Assembly: GCA_028692745.1 (NCBI GenBank)
Contig: JAQUWR010000003.1
Location: 7,742-40,616 of the forward strand
Origin: Minisyncoccota bacterium
Lineage (GTDB): Bacteria; Patescibacteriota; Minisyncoccia; Minisyncoccales; Minisyncoccaceae
DNA length: 32,875 nucleotides
Direction: 5' to 3'
Made by a program: the position numbers and the translations under genes. The notes beneath the pieces were generated by a model, which was not told the origin of the DNA, did not search any database, and was given only the letters and a program-made list of their open reading frames with translations. Below, one piece after another: positions 13,082 through 23,000 of the stretch (the stretch's first letter is position 1; each line of letters starts with the position of its first letter).

Positions 13082-14272
13082 ATGGAAATTAAAGTTAAAG
13101 ATGTTTCTAACACAAAAAAGAAAATAGAAATAGAAATTAATGCAGAAGAATTTAATGTTTTTTATGATAAAGCCTTTAAATTAATGACTAAAGAGCTTGA
13201 AATGCCTGGTTTTAGAAAAGGAATGGTTCCAGAATCAATGGCTAAAGAAAAAATTAATGAAAATAATGTTTTAAATTATGCTGCTGAGCTAATAATTAAT
13301 GAAAAATGGAGCGAATATTTAAAAGAAACAGACTTAGAGATTGTTTCTCAGCCAGTAATAGATGTAATTAAGGTAGCTAAAGACAATCCTTTTGTTTTTT
13401 CAGCAGAAGTAGAAACATTAAAAGATATTGATTTACCTGATTTTAAGGCAATTGCCAAAACAATAAAAAAACAAGAAGTAAAAGTTGAAGAAAAAGAGAT
13501 TAATGACGCTATTACATGGCTTCAACAATCAAGAGCTATATTTAAAGATAAAGAAGGAGCTGTAGAAACAGGTGATTTTGTTGAAATTACTTTATTTGAA
13601 AACGAAAAAGAGCAAAAAGATGGTTTTATTGTTGGAAAAGGGCACGAATTAGATACAGTTTTAATTAATATGAATCCTGGAGAAGAAAAAGAAGCTAAGC
13701 CAGGTCTTAAAATTATACTAAATTCAGTTAAAAAAGTTGAAATACCTGAAATTAATGATGAATTTGTTAAAACATTAGGTCAATTCAACACAATTGAAGA
13801 ATTAAAGAAAAACATTGAACAAGGATTAAAACAAGAGAAAGAAACAGCAATAAAACAAAAACAAAGAGCAGAAGTACTAGAAAAGATTGCCACAAAGATA
13901 AAAATAGACATTCCTCAGTCATTAGTTGAAAGAGAAGCCCAGGGATTAATTAGTAATTTACAAAATAGAGTTAAAAACGAATTAAATATTAGTTTTGAGG
14001 AGTATTTAGATCAAACAAAGAAAACATTAGAACAAGTTCAAAAAGAATTTGAAAAAATAGCTTATGATAGAGTAAGAAACTTCTTGATTATAAGGCAAAT
14101 AATTAAAAATCAAGGAATTGAAGTAAAAAAAGAAGAAATAGAAGATAGGATTAAAGAAATTTTAGCTAATTATCCAGAAGAATCTAAAAAACAAATTGAC
14201 TTAGATAGAATTAAGCTATATATTGAAGATGAAATTAAGAATGAAAAGGCTTTTGCCTTATTAAACCTTTAA
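13082..14272 (+). CDS. tig: Trigger factor, with a shortened PPIase region
   Basis: Trigger factor is the ribosome-bound chaperone for nascent chains. The ribosome-docking signature is present as PGFRKGMVP (about 41-49). The N-terminal domain spans about 1-145 and a long helical C-terminal domain about 220-396. Between them the FKBP-like PPIase domain is reduced: the stretch from VETGDFVEI to KVEIPE is only about 63 residues, against roughly 85 in typical family members, and the usual Phe-rich active-site segment is not visible. It is probably not a working prolyl isomerase but can still be a chaperone. At 396 residues it is shorter than the common 430. It lies between nusA and clpP; tig-clpP is a conserved pair. 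Confidence 0.93.
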   Translation: MEIKVKDVSNTKKKIEIEINAEEFNVFYDKAFKLMTKELEMPGFRKGMVPESMAKEKINENNVLNYAAELIINEKWSEYLKETDLEIVSQPVIDVIKVAKDNPFVFSAEVETLKDIDLPDFKAIAKTIKKQEVKVEEKEINDAITWLQQSRAIFKDKEGAVETGDFVEITLFENEKEQKDGFIVGKGHELDTVLINMNPGEEKEAKPGLKIILNSVKKVEIPEINDEFVKTLGQFNTIEELKKNIEQGLKQEKETAIKQKQRAEVLEKIATKIKIDIPQSLVEREAQGLISNLQNRVKNELNISFEEYLDQTKKTLEQVQKEFEKIAYDRVRNFLIIRQIIKNQGIEVKKEEIEDRIKEILANYPEESKKQIDLDRIKLYIEDEIKNEKAFALLNL

Positions 14273-14293
14273 TAATAATTAAGAATCAATAAA

Positions 14294-14878
14294 ATGAACT
14301 TAATTCCAACAGTAATTGAAAAAACACAACAAGGAGAAAGAGCTTATGATATATATTCTAGACTTTTAAAAGACAGAATTATCTTATTAGCAGGTACTTT
14401 TAATGACACAATGGCTAATTCAATAGTTGCTCAGTTACTATTTTTAGCCTCAAAAGACCATGAAAAGGACATAAGACTATATATTAACAGTCCTGGAGGC
14501 TCTGTTACAGCTGGTTTAGCTATTTATGATACTATGCAGTATATAAAACCAGATGTTTCTACTATATCAATAGGTCTTTCAGCGTCAATGGGGGCTTTAA
14601 TATTAGCAGCAGGAGCTAAAGGAAAAAGATATGCATTGCCAAATTCAGAGATATTACTACATCAAGTAGCTGGAGGGGCAAGAGGACAAGCAACGGAAAT
14701 AGAAATTACAGCAAAACAAATTTTAAAAATTAAAGAAAGAATGAATAAAATTTTAGCCAAGCATACTGGTCAGCCATTATCAAAAATTTCTAAAGACACT
14801 GACAGAGATTTTTATCTCACAGCTGATGAAGCAAAAGAATACGGAGTAGTTGATAAAGTACTTTTAGGAAAAAAATAG
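14294..14878 (+). CDS. clpP: ATP-dependent Clp protease proteolytic subunit
   Basis: ClpP forms the 14-subunit cytosolic proteolytic chamber fed by ClpX or ClpC. All 194 residues align with normal ClpP, and the catalytic triad is present: Ser98 in GLSASMGA, His123 in LLHQVAGG and Asp172 in DTDRDFYL. The start at 14294 gives the typical N-terminus [24 protein letters not shown]. It is the last gene of the nusA-tig-clpP unit; the TAG stop forms the first bases of a strong terminator. No clpX follows, unlike the common tig-clpP-clpX order, so the unfoldase must be elsewhere. Confidence 0.97.
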   Translation: MNLIPTVIEKTQQGERAYDIYSRLLKDRIILLAGTFNDTMANSIVAQLLFLASKDHEKDIRLYINSPGGSVTAGLAIYDTMQYIKPDVSTISIGLSASMGALILAAGAKGKRYALPNSEILLHQVAGGARGQATEIEITAKQILKIKERMNKILAKHTGQPLSKISKDTDRDFYLTADEAKEYGVVDKVLLGKK

Positions 14879-14897
14879 GACGAGAGTCCTGTTTTTT
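14877..14897 (+). terminator. Intrinsic terminator of nusA-tig-clpP
   Basis: AGGAC, a GAGA tetraloop and GTCCT form a perfect 5-bp stem, followed by G and six T. The stem begins inside the clpP stop codon. The next promoter's TTGACA starts two bases after the T-run. Confidence 0.88.
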
Positions 14898-14898
14898 C

Positions 14899-14927
14899 TT
14901 GACAAAAAATAATTTTACAGAGATAAT
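14899..14927 (+). promoter_or_regulatory. Promoter of the giant secreted protein genes
   Basis: Perfect TTGACA (14899-14904), a 17-bp spacer and GATAAT (14922-14927). The start would be near 14934, giving a leader of about 150 nt that carries a small ORF and a strong hairpin. Confidence 0.78.
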
Positions 14928-14960
14928 AAAATAAAGTTAATCATAAAAGGTGAGGTGTTT

Positions 14961-15047
14961 ATGAAAAAGCTTTTATTTTGTAGGAATTTTTCCGGTTATT
15001 TAATTAATAAATTTTTTAATATAAAGATGTTCTTTAGCATATGCTAA
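14961..15047 (+). CDS. Possible 28-residue leader peptide
   Basis: The ATG at 14961 opens a 28-codon frame ending in TAA at 15045-15047, too short for the ORF track. It is preceded by AGGTGAGGTG, the only clear Shine-Dalgarno-like sequence I found before any start in the window. The peptide begins MKKLLFCRNFSGYLINK and is basic and hydrophobic, with no run of one amino acid as in classical attenuator peptides. Its stop codon lies inside the perfect palindrome at 15031-15050, so a ribosome finishing the ORF would cover the first arm of the hairpin. That geometry suggests translation-controlled read-through into the surface-protein genes. It could also be a chance ORF within a structured leader RNA. 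Confidence 0.45.
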   Translation: MKKLLFCRNFSGYLINKFFNIKMFFSIC

Positions 15048-15056
15048 AGATTTTTT
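15031..15056 (+). terminator. Perfect palindrome with T-run: attenuator-type terminator in the surface-gene leader
   Basis: TCTTTAGCATATGCTAAAGA is a perfect 20-bp palindrome. As RNA it gives an 8-bp stem with an ATAT loop, followed by six T. It lies between the promoter and the start of the first giant gene at 15085, so full termination here would silence both giant genes. As DNA it could also be a dimeric operator. Confidence 0.72.
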
Positions 15057-15084
15057 AATACAAAAAATATAATAAAAAATAAAC

Positions 15085-18000
15085 ATGAATAATAAAATTT
15101 TTAAAACAATACTTTTCTTTTCAATAATGTCGATGATTTTTGTTGGAGGAAATGTTTTTGCTGCTAGTTGTGGATTAGCCACTGAACAATCATGGGGATA
15201 TTGGGATCCATATCCTTCAGAAAGTTTATTGTGTAGTGATGGTAATTTTGTATCAGGAACGATGATGTATAACTCAACTGATGAAACTTGGTTTTGGGCT
15301 TGTTCTGGCGGAGAAGAAGGATCACCTTATGTTTTTTGTAATGCTTCAATGATAGCGAACAATGGATGGAAAGTGAAAGCTCCTTGGGCTTATCCAAGGA
15401 CGGCTCATACGGTTGCATCCAGTAGTAGTAAGATTTATGCGATTGGAGGATATCGTCTTCCTTTAGAAGGTCCTTATAATGCTATAGAAGAGTATAATCC
15501 GTCTAGCAACGTGTGGACAGCAAAAAGTCATACTAATTCGTATGATCGTGGTATGGCAGCATATGTTGATGGTTATGTATATTTTATGGGCGGGAAAGAA
15601 TCAATATATATTGATTCAAATAAAAGATATCGCATATCAAATGATTCTTGGGCAGCGAGGGCTGATATGCCTACTGCTAGAGAGAGTGCTACCACAGCCG
15701 TGGTAAATAATAAAATTTATGTGATAGGGGGGAGAAATTCTGATGGTGTTTTAAATACAAACGAAGAGTATGATCCAGCTACAAATACCTGGACCACCAA
15801 AGCATCCATGCCTACTAAAAGATATGTGACGGGAGCAGTAACCGTCAATAATAAAATTTATGTGATAGGGGGTTATGTGCCTCATCTTCCTGGGTCAACG
15901 GGAGTAAACGAGGAATACGATCCAGCTACAAATACCTGGACCACCAAAGCATCCATGCCAACGCCTAGGGGACATGTTTTTCCTGTAGTATATAATAATA
16001 AAATTTATGTGATAGGGGGGTATAACACAATTCTTAATTCATGGGTAACCGTTAATGAAGTTTATGACCCAGTCACTGATACTTGGGTCACTGCGGATAG
16101 CTTGCCTCAAGCTGTAAGCGATGCTGTTGTCGCCGTTGCTAACGATAAAATTTATGTTATGGGTGGATATGATGGAAAAATTAATTTAGTATATGACCCA
16201 ACCTCTGTAGCTGTTGATGGTGTTTGCGGTTCTTCTAGCGGAGGAATTTTTTCATCAGAATTAGATATTGTTAATCTTTGTGATAAAGGAGAAAATACAG
16301 AAATTAGTTATAATGGAGGATTAAATAATACATGGACATGGAGTTGTACAGGAATTAATGAAGGAAGTACAGCAAATTGTTCAGCAGGTGCTCCAGCTCC
16401 AGCTGGTACATTTGACAGCGTCGAATATAATGGCTCGGGAATAGGAACAATCTCGGTTAATGTTACAGAGTTATCTGTTGAGCCAACAAAATTACAAATA
16501 AGATGGAGTACAGAAAATAATCCACCAGAGGTTGAAGACATTAAAAAATGGGTTGATGTTTCAAGTACAGGAATTAAAACAGTTTCAATGGAAGATCTTG
16601 TTGATGGTGAAACATATTATGTTTCTGTTTTAATATCAGCAAATAATGTTTTAACTGATTTAGGAACAAAAACTTTAACAACAAACAACAAGCCAGTTAT
16701 TATTAATGGAACATTAAATTATTCAGTTAATGTTTCTGAACAAGTTAATTTTACTGGTTTTTCAGCTTCAGACGCTGACAATGATCTACTATCTTATTTA
16801 TGGTCATGCCTCCCTGAAAATGAAGGAGGAGGCACGTTTATTAATAGTAATTTAGCTAATCCTACATATATTGCGCCAGCTTCTCCAATAGAAGATGAAT
16901 GTTTTTTGTATGTATTTGATGGAAAAGAAGTAACATGGTCTGATATAGTTACAGTTTCAGTTACAGAAGAATCTAATGTCCAATGTGGTTCGTCTCATGG
17001 AGGATCATTTACAACTGCTCCTTCAACTAACCTATGTTTAGCTGGAACTCCAATCTTTATTACTAGTAATGGTTCTTGGTATTGGACATGTTCTTCTTGG
17101 GTACAAAAAGAGGAATATAGACCTTGGTCGGGAATATCAATGTCTTCAACAGGACAATATCAGACAGCGGTTACAAGGTGGACGCCCATTTCAGATTCAG
17201 AAATTTATATTTCAAGCGATTATGGTGCAACATGGACAATGGTAAAAAGCACTAGTGAATTAGGATGGTTTGACGTTGATGTTTCTTCAACAGGACAATA
17301 TCAAACAGCGGTTGGTCTATCAAAGATTCATACATCAAGCGATTATGGTGCAACATGGACTCAAAGAAAAAATGATTCGAATAATTATTATAAAGTTGCA
17401 ATTTCAAATGATGGAAAATATCAAACAGCAGGAACACAAGATTCTTACGATGGAAAAGTTTATACATCAAGTGATTATGGTGCAACATGGACCGCAACAT
17501 TATCTGGTACAGGGGGTCATTTTTTAGGAATAGATATTTCTTCAACAGGACAATATCAAACAGCATCTGAAACAAATAATATTATTTATACATCAAGTGA
17601 TTATGGTGCAACATGGACCGCAACATTATCTGGTACAGGGAGTGATTTTTATGGAATAGGTCTTTCTTCAACAGGACAATATCAAACAATAACGACTGAA
17701 AACGGAGTAATTTTTTCAAGCGATTATGGTGTAACATGGACATCGAATAATCTAGATGCCTATTTACGAGAGGTAGATGTTTCAGATAGTGGTCAAATTC
17801 AGGTTGCGGTTGGTAAAGAAATTTATACATCAAGTGATTATGGTGCAACATGGACCGCAACATTATCTGGTACAGGGAGTGATTTTTATGGAATAGGTCT
17901 TTCTTCAACAGGACAATATCAAACAGCAGTTGCTTATCTTCATAAAGAAGGGTCTGCATGGATATACAATGGACCTATGTATACCTCTAATGATTATGAA

Positions 18001-20061
18001 ACAAATGTTTCTTGCTTTGCTTACAAAACCACTTGTGGCTCTTCAAGCGGAGGAAGTTTTTCTTCTGAATTAGAGATTACTAATCTTTGTGAATTCGGAC
18101 AGCCTTCTTTGATAACAATTAATTCTTCAACATATACGTGGACCTGTACTGGAGACGATTCGTTGCCGATAAGTTGTTCGGCAACTAGGTTAACTTCTGA
18201 ATTTAGTTGTGGCGATAATTTTACAGATTCTCGTGACGGGCAAACATATTCTACTGTTCAAATAGGTGATTATTGTTGGATGAAAGAAAATTTAAATTAT
18301 GCAGCAGAAAACAGCTCTTGTTATGATAATAATCTTGCTAATTGTGATGTATATGGAAGATTGTATCATCATGAAGAGTCTTTAAATGCTTGTCCTTCGG
18401 GTTGGCATTTAGCAAGCAAAGAAGAATTTGATAGCTTGTTTTCTTTGACCGCGGACATTACGAGAGATCTTTTGGCTACTCCTCCTGCTTGGGTCGGTGA
18501 AAATCTTACTGGTTTTTCAGCTCTTCCTGCAGGGGGATGGAATATTCTTGAAACAAATCCATATACATATTTAAACCTTGGTTCTGCTGCTTATTTTTGG
18601 GAATGGTTTTCTCCTTTTTATGTATGGTTTTTTGGTGATATTGGTCCTCTTGAATGTGGTTATTCGTGTATATATCCTCATGATGAGCTTAGCGGGAAAA
18701 TTAGAATCTACTGGGCGCCTCCTTGTTCTTCGAAAGATATCGCTATTTCGGCTCGATGCGTCAAGGATTATAATCAAAAACCAATAATCACTAATGGTGT
18801 TTTAGATTATTCAGTTAATGTTTCTGAACAAGTTAATTTTACTGGTTTTTCAGCCTCAGACCCTGATGAAGACGATTTATTTTATAGATGGACATGTTCT
18901 TGTTCTGAAGGAGCATTTGTTGATGACTCTGTAATCAATCCTACATATATTGCTCCAGCTTCTCCAGTAGAAGATGCATGTTCTTTGTATGTATTTGATG
19001 GTACAGAAATAGTTTTCTCTGATCCAGTTACAGTTTCAGTTACAGAAGAATCTATCGATGGTGTTTGTGCAACTAATTCAGAAATATATTCAGAAATGCC
19101 TGTAAATCGATGTGTTTCAGGAATTTCAATTAATGAAAATATAGGATCAACATCATATACTTGGCAATGTCAAGGAAATAACTCTACAGTTGATTGTTCT
19201 GCTGACAGGATTTCATTTAAAAATCCACTAGATTTTGATGTTGATAATACTGATGAATCTTGTTTCTATTGTGATTATTATTATGATAGTTCTGGAGTAT
19301 TAAGAAAAGGAAGTTTAAGCACTTCAACAGGAAGAGCTCAGCCAATATTAGGATTTATAGTAAATAATACAAAATATATTAACTATAAAGTCAGAGTTGG
19401 AAGTGTAGAGACCACAAGTTGGCTTCCAATAAATAATCAGTCAATAGAATATACTGGTTTAATGGTGGGAGAAGGCGTAACAACAGACATTGCATTAAGT
19501 AATTATACTTTATTAATTTCTTATGGAAACGGAACTATTGGAAAAACATATAATTGGTATGTTAATTTAGAAAAACAAGGAGGGGGTGAAACTGGTTGGA
19601 TTTCAGCTGGAACATTTGACACTCCTAAAAAACCATATCCAATAGTTAGGATTGCTACTGCGTCAACAAATGTATATTTAAATACAGATGTTCAGTACTG
19701 TACAACAACAAATACTTTAAATAGAAATACTGATACAAGTGAATGTTTTGACATTTGCTGGACAGGGGAAGAAGATACAGCAAGCTTAACTTCATCTGAT
19801 TGGAAATGTAGTGTTTGTTATGATTCTTCTGGAAATAGAACGCTTTGTTCTACAAGCAATAGTCAATTCTCTTGGTTTTTACCTTTAACAGTAGGATCTT
19901 ATCAAAGTCAAACAGGAATAGATTCTCCTAATCCAATTTTTAAATATACTTCATTAATTGGAGATGAAAATCCAGGGTTAGCAATTACTGGTTCTGAGTG
20001 TGCTGCTGAAGGAGAGACAGGAACAACCGTTCCTTTACCAACATGGAGAGAAACCAATTAA
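15085..20061 (+). CDS. Giant secreted modular surface protein 1 (kelch, Asp-box, FISUMP)
   Basis: A 1658-residue exported protein; signal peptide at about 1-26 ending NVFA. Modules in order: a Cys-containing unit; six kelch repeats (about 93-375, each with an I/V-Y-x-x-GG core such as IYVIGGYV); Cys unit CGSSSGGIFSSE; a fibronectin-III-like region (about 442-533); an Ig/PKD-like domain (about 537-630); a Cys unit; six Asp-box repeats SSDYGATW plus one degenerate copy (about 672-972); another Cys unit; a FISUMP domain (about 1038-1231, WMKENLNY and CPSGWHLAS); a second Ig/PKD-like domain; a last Cys unit; and a C-terminal domain shared with the next gene, ending VPLPTWRETN. No LPXTG or other known anchor and no C-terminal membrane helix is seen. 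It probably acts at the cell surface in adhesion or glycan binding; the ligand is unknown. Confidence 0.88.
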   Translation: MNNKIFKTILFFSIMSMIFVGGNVFAASCGLATEQSWGYWDPYPSESLLCSDGNFVSGTMMYNSTDETWFWACSGGEEGSPYVFCNASMIANNGWKVKAPWAYPRTAHTVASSSSKIYAIGGYRLPLEGPYNAIEEYNPSSNVWTAKSHTNSYDRGMAAYVDGYVYFMGGKESIYIDSNKRYRISNDSWAARADMPTARESATTAVVNNKIYVIGGRNSDGVLNTNEEYDPATNTWTTKASMPTKRYVTGAVTVNNKIYVIGGYVPHLPGSTGVNEEYDPATNTWTTKASMPTPRGHVFPVVYNNKIYVIGGYNTILNSWVTVNEVYDPVTDTWVTADSLPQAVSDAVVAVANDKIYVMGGYDGKINLVYDPTSVAVDGVCGSSSGGIFSSELDIVNLCDKGENTEISYNGGLNNTWTWSCTGINEGSTANCSAGAPAPAGTFDSVEYNGSGIGTISVNVTELSVEPTKLQIRWSTENNPPEVEDIKKWVDVSSTGIKTVSMEDLVDGETYYVSVLISANNVLTDLGTKTLTTNNKPVIINGTLNYSVNVSEQVNFTGFSASDADNDLLSYLWSCLPENEGGGTFINSNLANPTYIAPASPIEDECFLYVFDGKEVTWSDIVTVSVTEESNVQCGSSHGGSFTTAPSTNLCLAGTPIFITSNGSWYWTCSSWVQKEEYRPWSGISMSSTGQYQTAVTRWTPISDSEIYISSDYGATWTMVKSTSELGWFDVDVSSTGQYQTAVGLSKIHTSSDYGATWTQRKNDSNNYYKVAISNDGKYQTAGTQDSYDGKVYTSSDYGATWTATLSGTGGHFLGIDISSTGQYQTASETNNIIYTSSDYGATWTATLSGTGSDFYGIGLSSTGQYQTITTENGVIFSSDYGVTWTSNNLDAYLREVDVSDSGQIQVAVGKEIYTSSDYGATWTATLSGTGSDFYGIGLSSTGQYQTAVAYLHKEGSAWIYNGPMYTSNDYETNVSCFAYKTTCGSSSGGSFSSELEITNLCEFGQPSLITINSSTYTWTCTGDDSLPISCSATRLTSEFSCGDNFTDSRDGQTYSTVQIGDYCWMKENLNYAAENSSCYDNNLANCDVYGRLYHHEESLNACPSGWHLASKEEFDSLFSLTADITRDLLATPPAWVGENLTGFSALPAGGWNILETNPYTYLNLGSAAYFWEWFSPFYVWFFGDIGPLECGYSCIYPHDELSGKIRIYWAPPCSSKDIAISARCVKDYNQKPIITNGVLDYSVNVSEQVNFTGFSASDPDEDDLFYRWTCSCSEGAFVDDSVINPTYIAPASPVEDACSLYVFDGTEIVFSDPVTVSVTEESIDGVCATNSEIYSEMPVNRCVSGISINENIGSTSYTWQCQGNNSTVDCSADRISFKNPLDFDVDNTDESCFYCDYYYDSSGVLRKGSLSTSTGRAQPILGFIVNNTKYINYKVRVGSVETTSWLPINNQSIEYTGLMVGEGVTTDIALSNYTLLISYGNGTIGKTYNWYVNLEKQGGGETGWISAGTFDTPKKPYPIVRIATASTNVYLNTDVQYCTTTNTLNRNTDTSECFDICWTGEEDTASLTSSDWKCSVCYDSSGNRTLCSTSNSQFSWFLPLTVGSYQSQTGIDSPNPIFKYTSLIGDENPGLAITGSECAAEGETGTTVPLPTWRETN
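15772..15959 (+). repeat. 41-bp identical repeat within the kelch region
   Basis: GATCCAGCTACAAATACCTG and the following 21 bases occur identically at 15772-15812 and 15919-15959. They encode the same segment of two successive kelch blades (DPATNTWTTKASMP). Identity at the third codon positions points to recent duplication or gene conversion. Confidence 0.85.
16718..18854 (+). repeat. 49-bp repeat shared by the two Ig/PKD-like domains
   Basis: A 49-bp stretch at 16718-16766 is identical at 18806-18854. It encodes YSVNVSEQVNFTGFSA at the start of both Ig/PKD-like domains, which flank the Asp-box propeller and the FISUMP domain. The entry spans both copies; the DNA between them is not part of the repeat. 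Confidence 0.85.
17584..17925 (+). repeat. 105-bp perfect direct repeats in the Asp-box propeller
   Basis: 17584-17688 and 17821-17925 are identical over 105 bp (offset 237 bp, 79 codons). A third, partly diverged copy lies at about 17460-17570. Each encodes one Asp-box blade (SSDYGATWTATLSGTG). The in-frame offset keeps the propeller readable and would let blade number change by recombination. Confidence 0.9.
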
Positions 20062-20086
20062 TAATTAAATAATAAAAAATAAACTT

Positions 20087-23000
20087 ATGAAAAATCAAAA
20101 ACATCTACAATTAATTATTCTTTCTTTATTTTTGGTTTTTGGTTTTGCTATACAGTCTGTTTTTGCAGCACCTGTTTGTGGAAATGCTACTACTTGTAAC
20201 TGGAAAAGCGAAGCAGATATAGTAAGTTCAAATGGTGGATCAACCCCTTATCCTGGTTTTAAAATGTGTTCTGTTGGAATATCTCATAATTTACATATGA
20301 TAAGGGATGGCCTTACAATACTTGGTTTTGGGTGGGATTGTATAGACAATACAACTGTTCAATGTACTGCTGGTTATGCTTCTACTTCTTATTGCCCGAC
20401 TATAATTAATGGTGTTTGCGGATCGTCTAATGGCGGAACATTTTCAACTGCTCCTTCAACAAATCTTTGTAGCACAGGAACAGCCTCTTCAGTAACAACT
20501 GGATCAACAACCTACACCTGGACTTGTGCTGGTTCTGGTGGTGGAACAACAGCAAGCTGTTCTGCGAATAGAGCTGTTGTTAATGGTGTTTGTGGTTCTG
20601 TTAACAACACCAATGTTACTTCTTTAACTTCTTCTTCTCCTAATCTTTGTTCTTCTGGAACAGTTTCTAATTGGAATGCTCCACCTGTATATAGTTCGTA
20701 TTGGTGGATATGTGATGGTTCAGGAGGAGGAACTAATTCTGATTGGTGTGTTGCTCATATAATAGTTAATGGTGCTTGTGGATCTCAAAGCAGCCCAACA
20801 AGTGGAGGAGTAACTAGTGGTTCTTTAACTTCTTCTTCTCCTAATCTTTGTTCTTTAGGAACAGTTGCCAATTTTCAAATATTTAATGGAGGAGACGGAG
20901 ATGCATATTGGTGGAATTGTAGTGGTGCATATGGAGGAACCAATTCTGATTGGTGTTTAATTCACATCAAACAAAATGGTGTTCTTGGAACTGCTAATGG
21001 TCATACTTATGCATCAACTGATACTTCTTGGGGAAGCTATACTCAATGTAGTGTAGGAAATCCTTCAAATACAACTTTTCCTTCTCAAGGCGGATCAACA
21101 AGTTGGTATTGTTCTGGTTTATGGACTGGAACAAATAGTGGAACAGGAATAGCCTATAGATCAGCCCCTGTAATTAATGGTTCTTGTGGGTCTGCTAAGG
21201 GTCATGGATATCCTTCAACCTCATATATTGATACATCAGCTGAAAGGTGTGCAGTTGGAACATTTACATCTTTTACTGATAATGGTTCTTCTTGGAGTTG
21301 GTCTTGTAGTGGTTCTGGAGGAGGAACAACAGCTTCATGTTCTGCTCCTAAGGTTTCTTGTGGATCATATCATAACACAACAAGAAGAGATCAACCTTCA
21401 ACTAATCTTTGTACATATGGAAGCAACACAACATTAAGTCTTGCAAGTAATAAATGGTCATGGTCTTGTACTAATAATCCAGGTATCAATGCTTCTTGTT
21501 ATACTTACAAAACAAGTTGTGGATCATCTAATGGCGGAACATATACATCTGTTCCAACAAGTCTTTGTACTTATGGTACAGCCTCTAGTGTAACAAGCGG
21601 AACATCAACCTATACCTGGACTTGTACAGGAAACGACTCTTTACCAGTTAGTTGTTCAGCTACGAGAAATTATGTAGTAACCTATACTTCATCAACAGGA
21701 GGTTCTTGTACTCCTTCTAGCCGAACAGTAGCCTATAATGGAACATCAGCTGCACCAGCTTGTACACCAAGCTCAGGATATATTTTGGTTGGCTTTACTA
21801 GAACTAGTGGATCTGGTGGAACCCTTAATACTTCTACTGGAGCAGTCACTGGTGTTACTGGAAGTCAAACCATTAGAGCAGATTTTGGTCTTAATGGTTC
21901 TTGTGGAACTGCTGATGGTCATACTTATGCATCAACTGATTCTTCTTGGACTCCATATACTCAATGTGCCACAGGAACTCCTTCTAGTACAACATTTCCA
22001 GAACCAGGAGCTTCAGCAACCTGGACTTGCTTAGGACAAAACGGAGGAACTGATAGTGGAACTTGTAGTGCATCAAGAACAGTAGGAATTTCTTGCGGAT
22101 CATATCATAACACAACAAGAAAAGATCAACCTTCAACTAATCTTTGTGTTTCTAGTGCTAATACATCATTGGTTTTAAACAATAATACTTGGTATTGGAA
22201 TTGTGAAAGTGAACCAGAAACACCAGCTGCTTGTTATACTTACAAAACAAGTTGTGGATCATCAAACGGAGGAACCTTTGTTTCTGCTCCAGAAACAAAC
22301 CTTTGTACATATGGAGACCCTTCTTCAGTAACAACTGGATCAACAACCTATACTTGGACTTGTACAGGAGATGATTCATTAACTGTTAGTTGTTCAGCAA
22401 CAATAGATAATTCAGTTGATGGTCTTTGTGGATCATCTAATGGTGGATCATTTACAACCGCTCCTTTAACAAATTTATGTGATGCAGGAAATCCTTCTGA
22501 AGTTATTGACAATACAACAACATTTGATTGGACTTGTACTGGAATAAACGGTGGATCAACAGCATCGTGTTCAGCAATTCAATTAGATCAAGCTGCTTGT
22601 GGGTCAGCAGATGGCGGATCCTTTGCAACAACTCCTTCAAGCAATTTATGTAGCGAGGGAATAGCTACAGAAGTTTTAGGAACAGGTCCTTGGACGTGGA
22701 GTTGCGAAACAGAAGGAACAACCTGGCTTGAAGGATATGATTACAGGAAAGAAGTTGAATTTACTAATTCAGGTTCAGTTTTAACAAATTATCAGATGCA
22801 AATAACGGTTTCTTATGATTCAGATATGCAAGTAGATTTTGATGATATACGTTTTACTGATTCTACTGGCATAACAGAATTAAATTATTGGAGAGAGTCA
22901 AAAGTAGATTCATCTACAGCTACTTTTTGGGTAAAGGTTCCATCAATTGCTAGTGGAAGTTCTAGTATATATATGTATTATGGAAATGATTCTGTTTCTA

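Noticed and set aside
17252-17959. Minus-strand ORFs of 107 and 125 aa with repeated MLHHNHLMYK
   Set aside because: They are mirror translations of the Asp-box repeats in surface protein 1; the repetition comes from that gene.
21177-22034. Plus-strand ORFs of 86 and 98 aa rich in Leu, Val and His
   Set aside because: Alternative-frame shadows of the repeats in surface protein 2.
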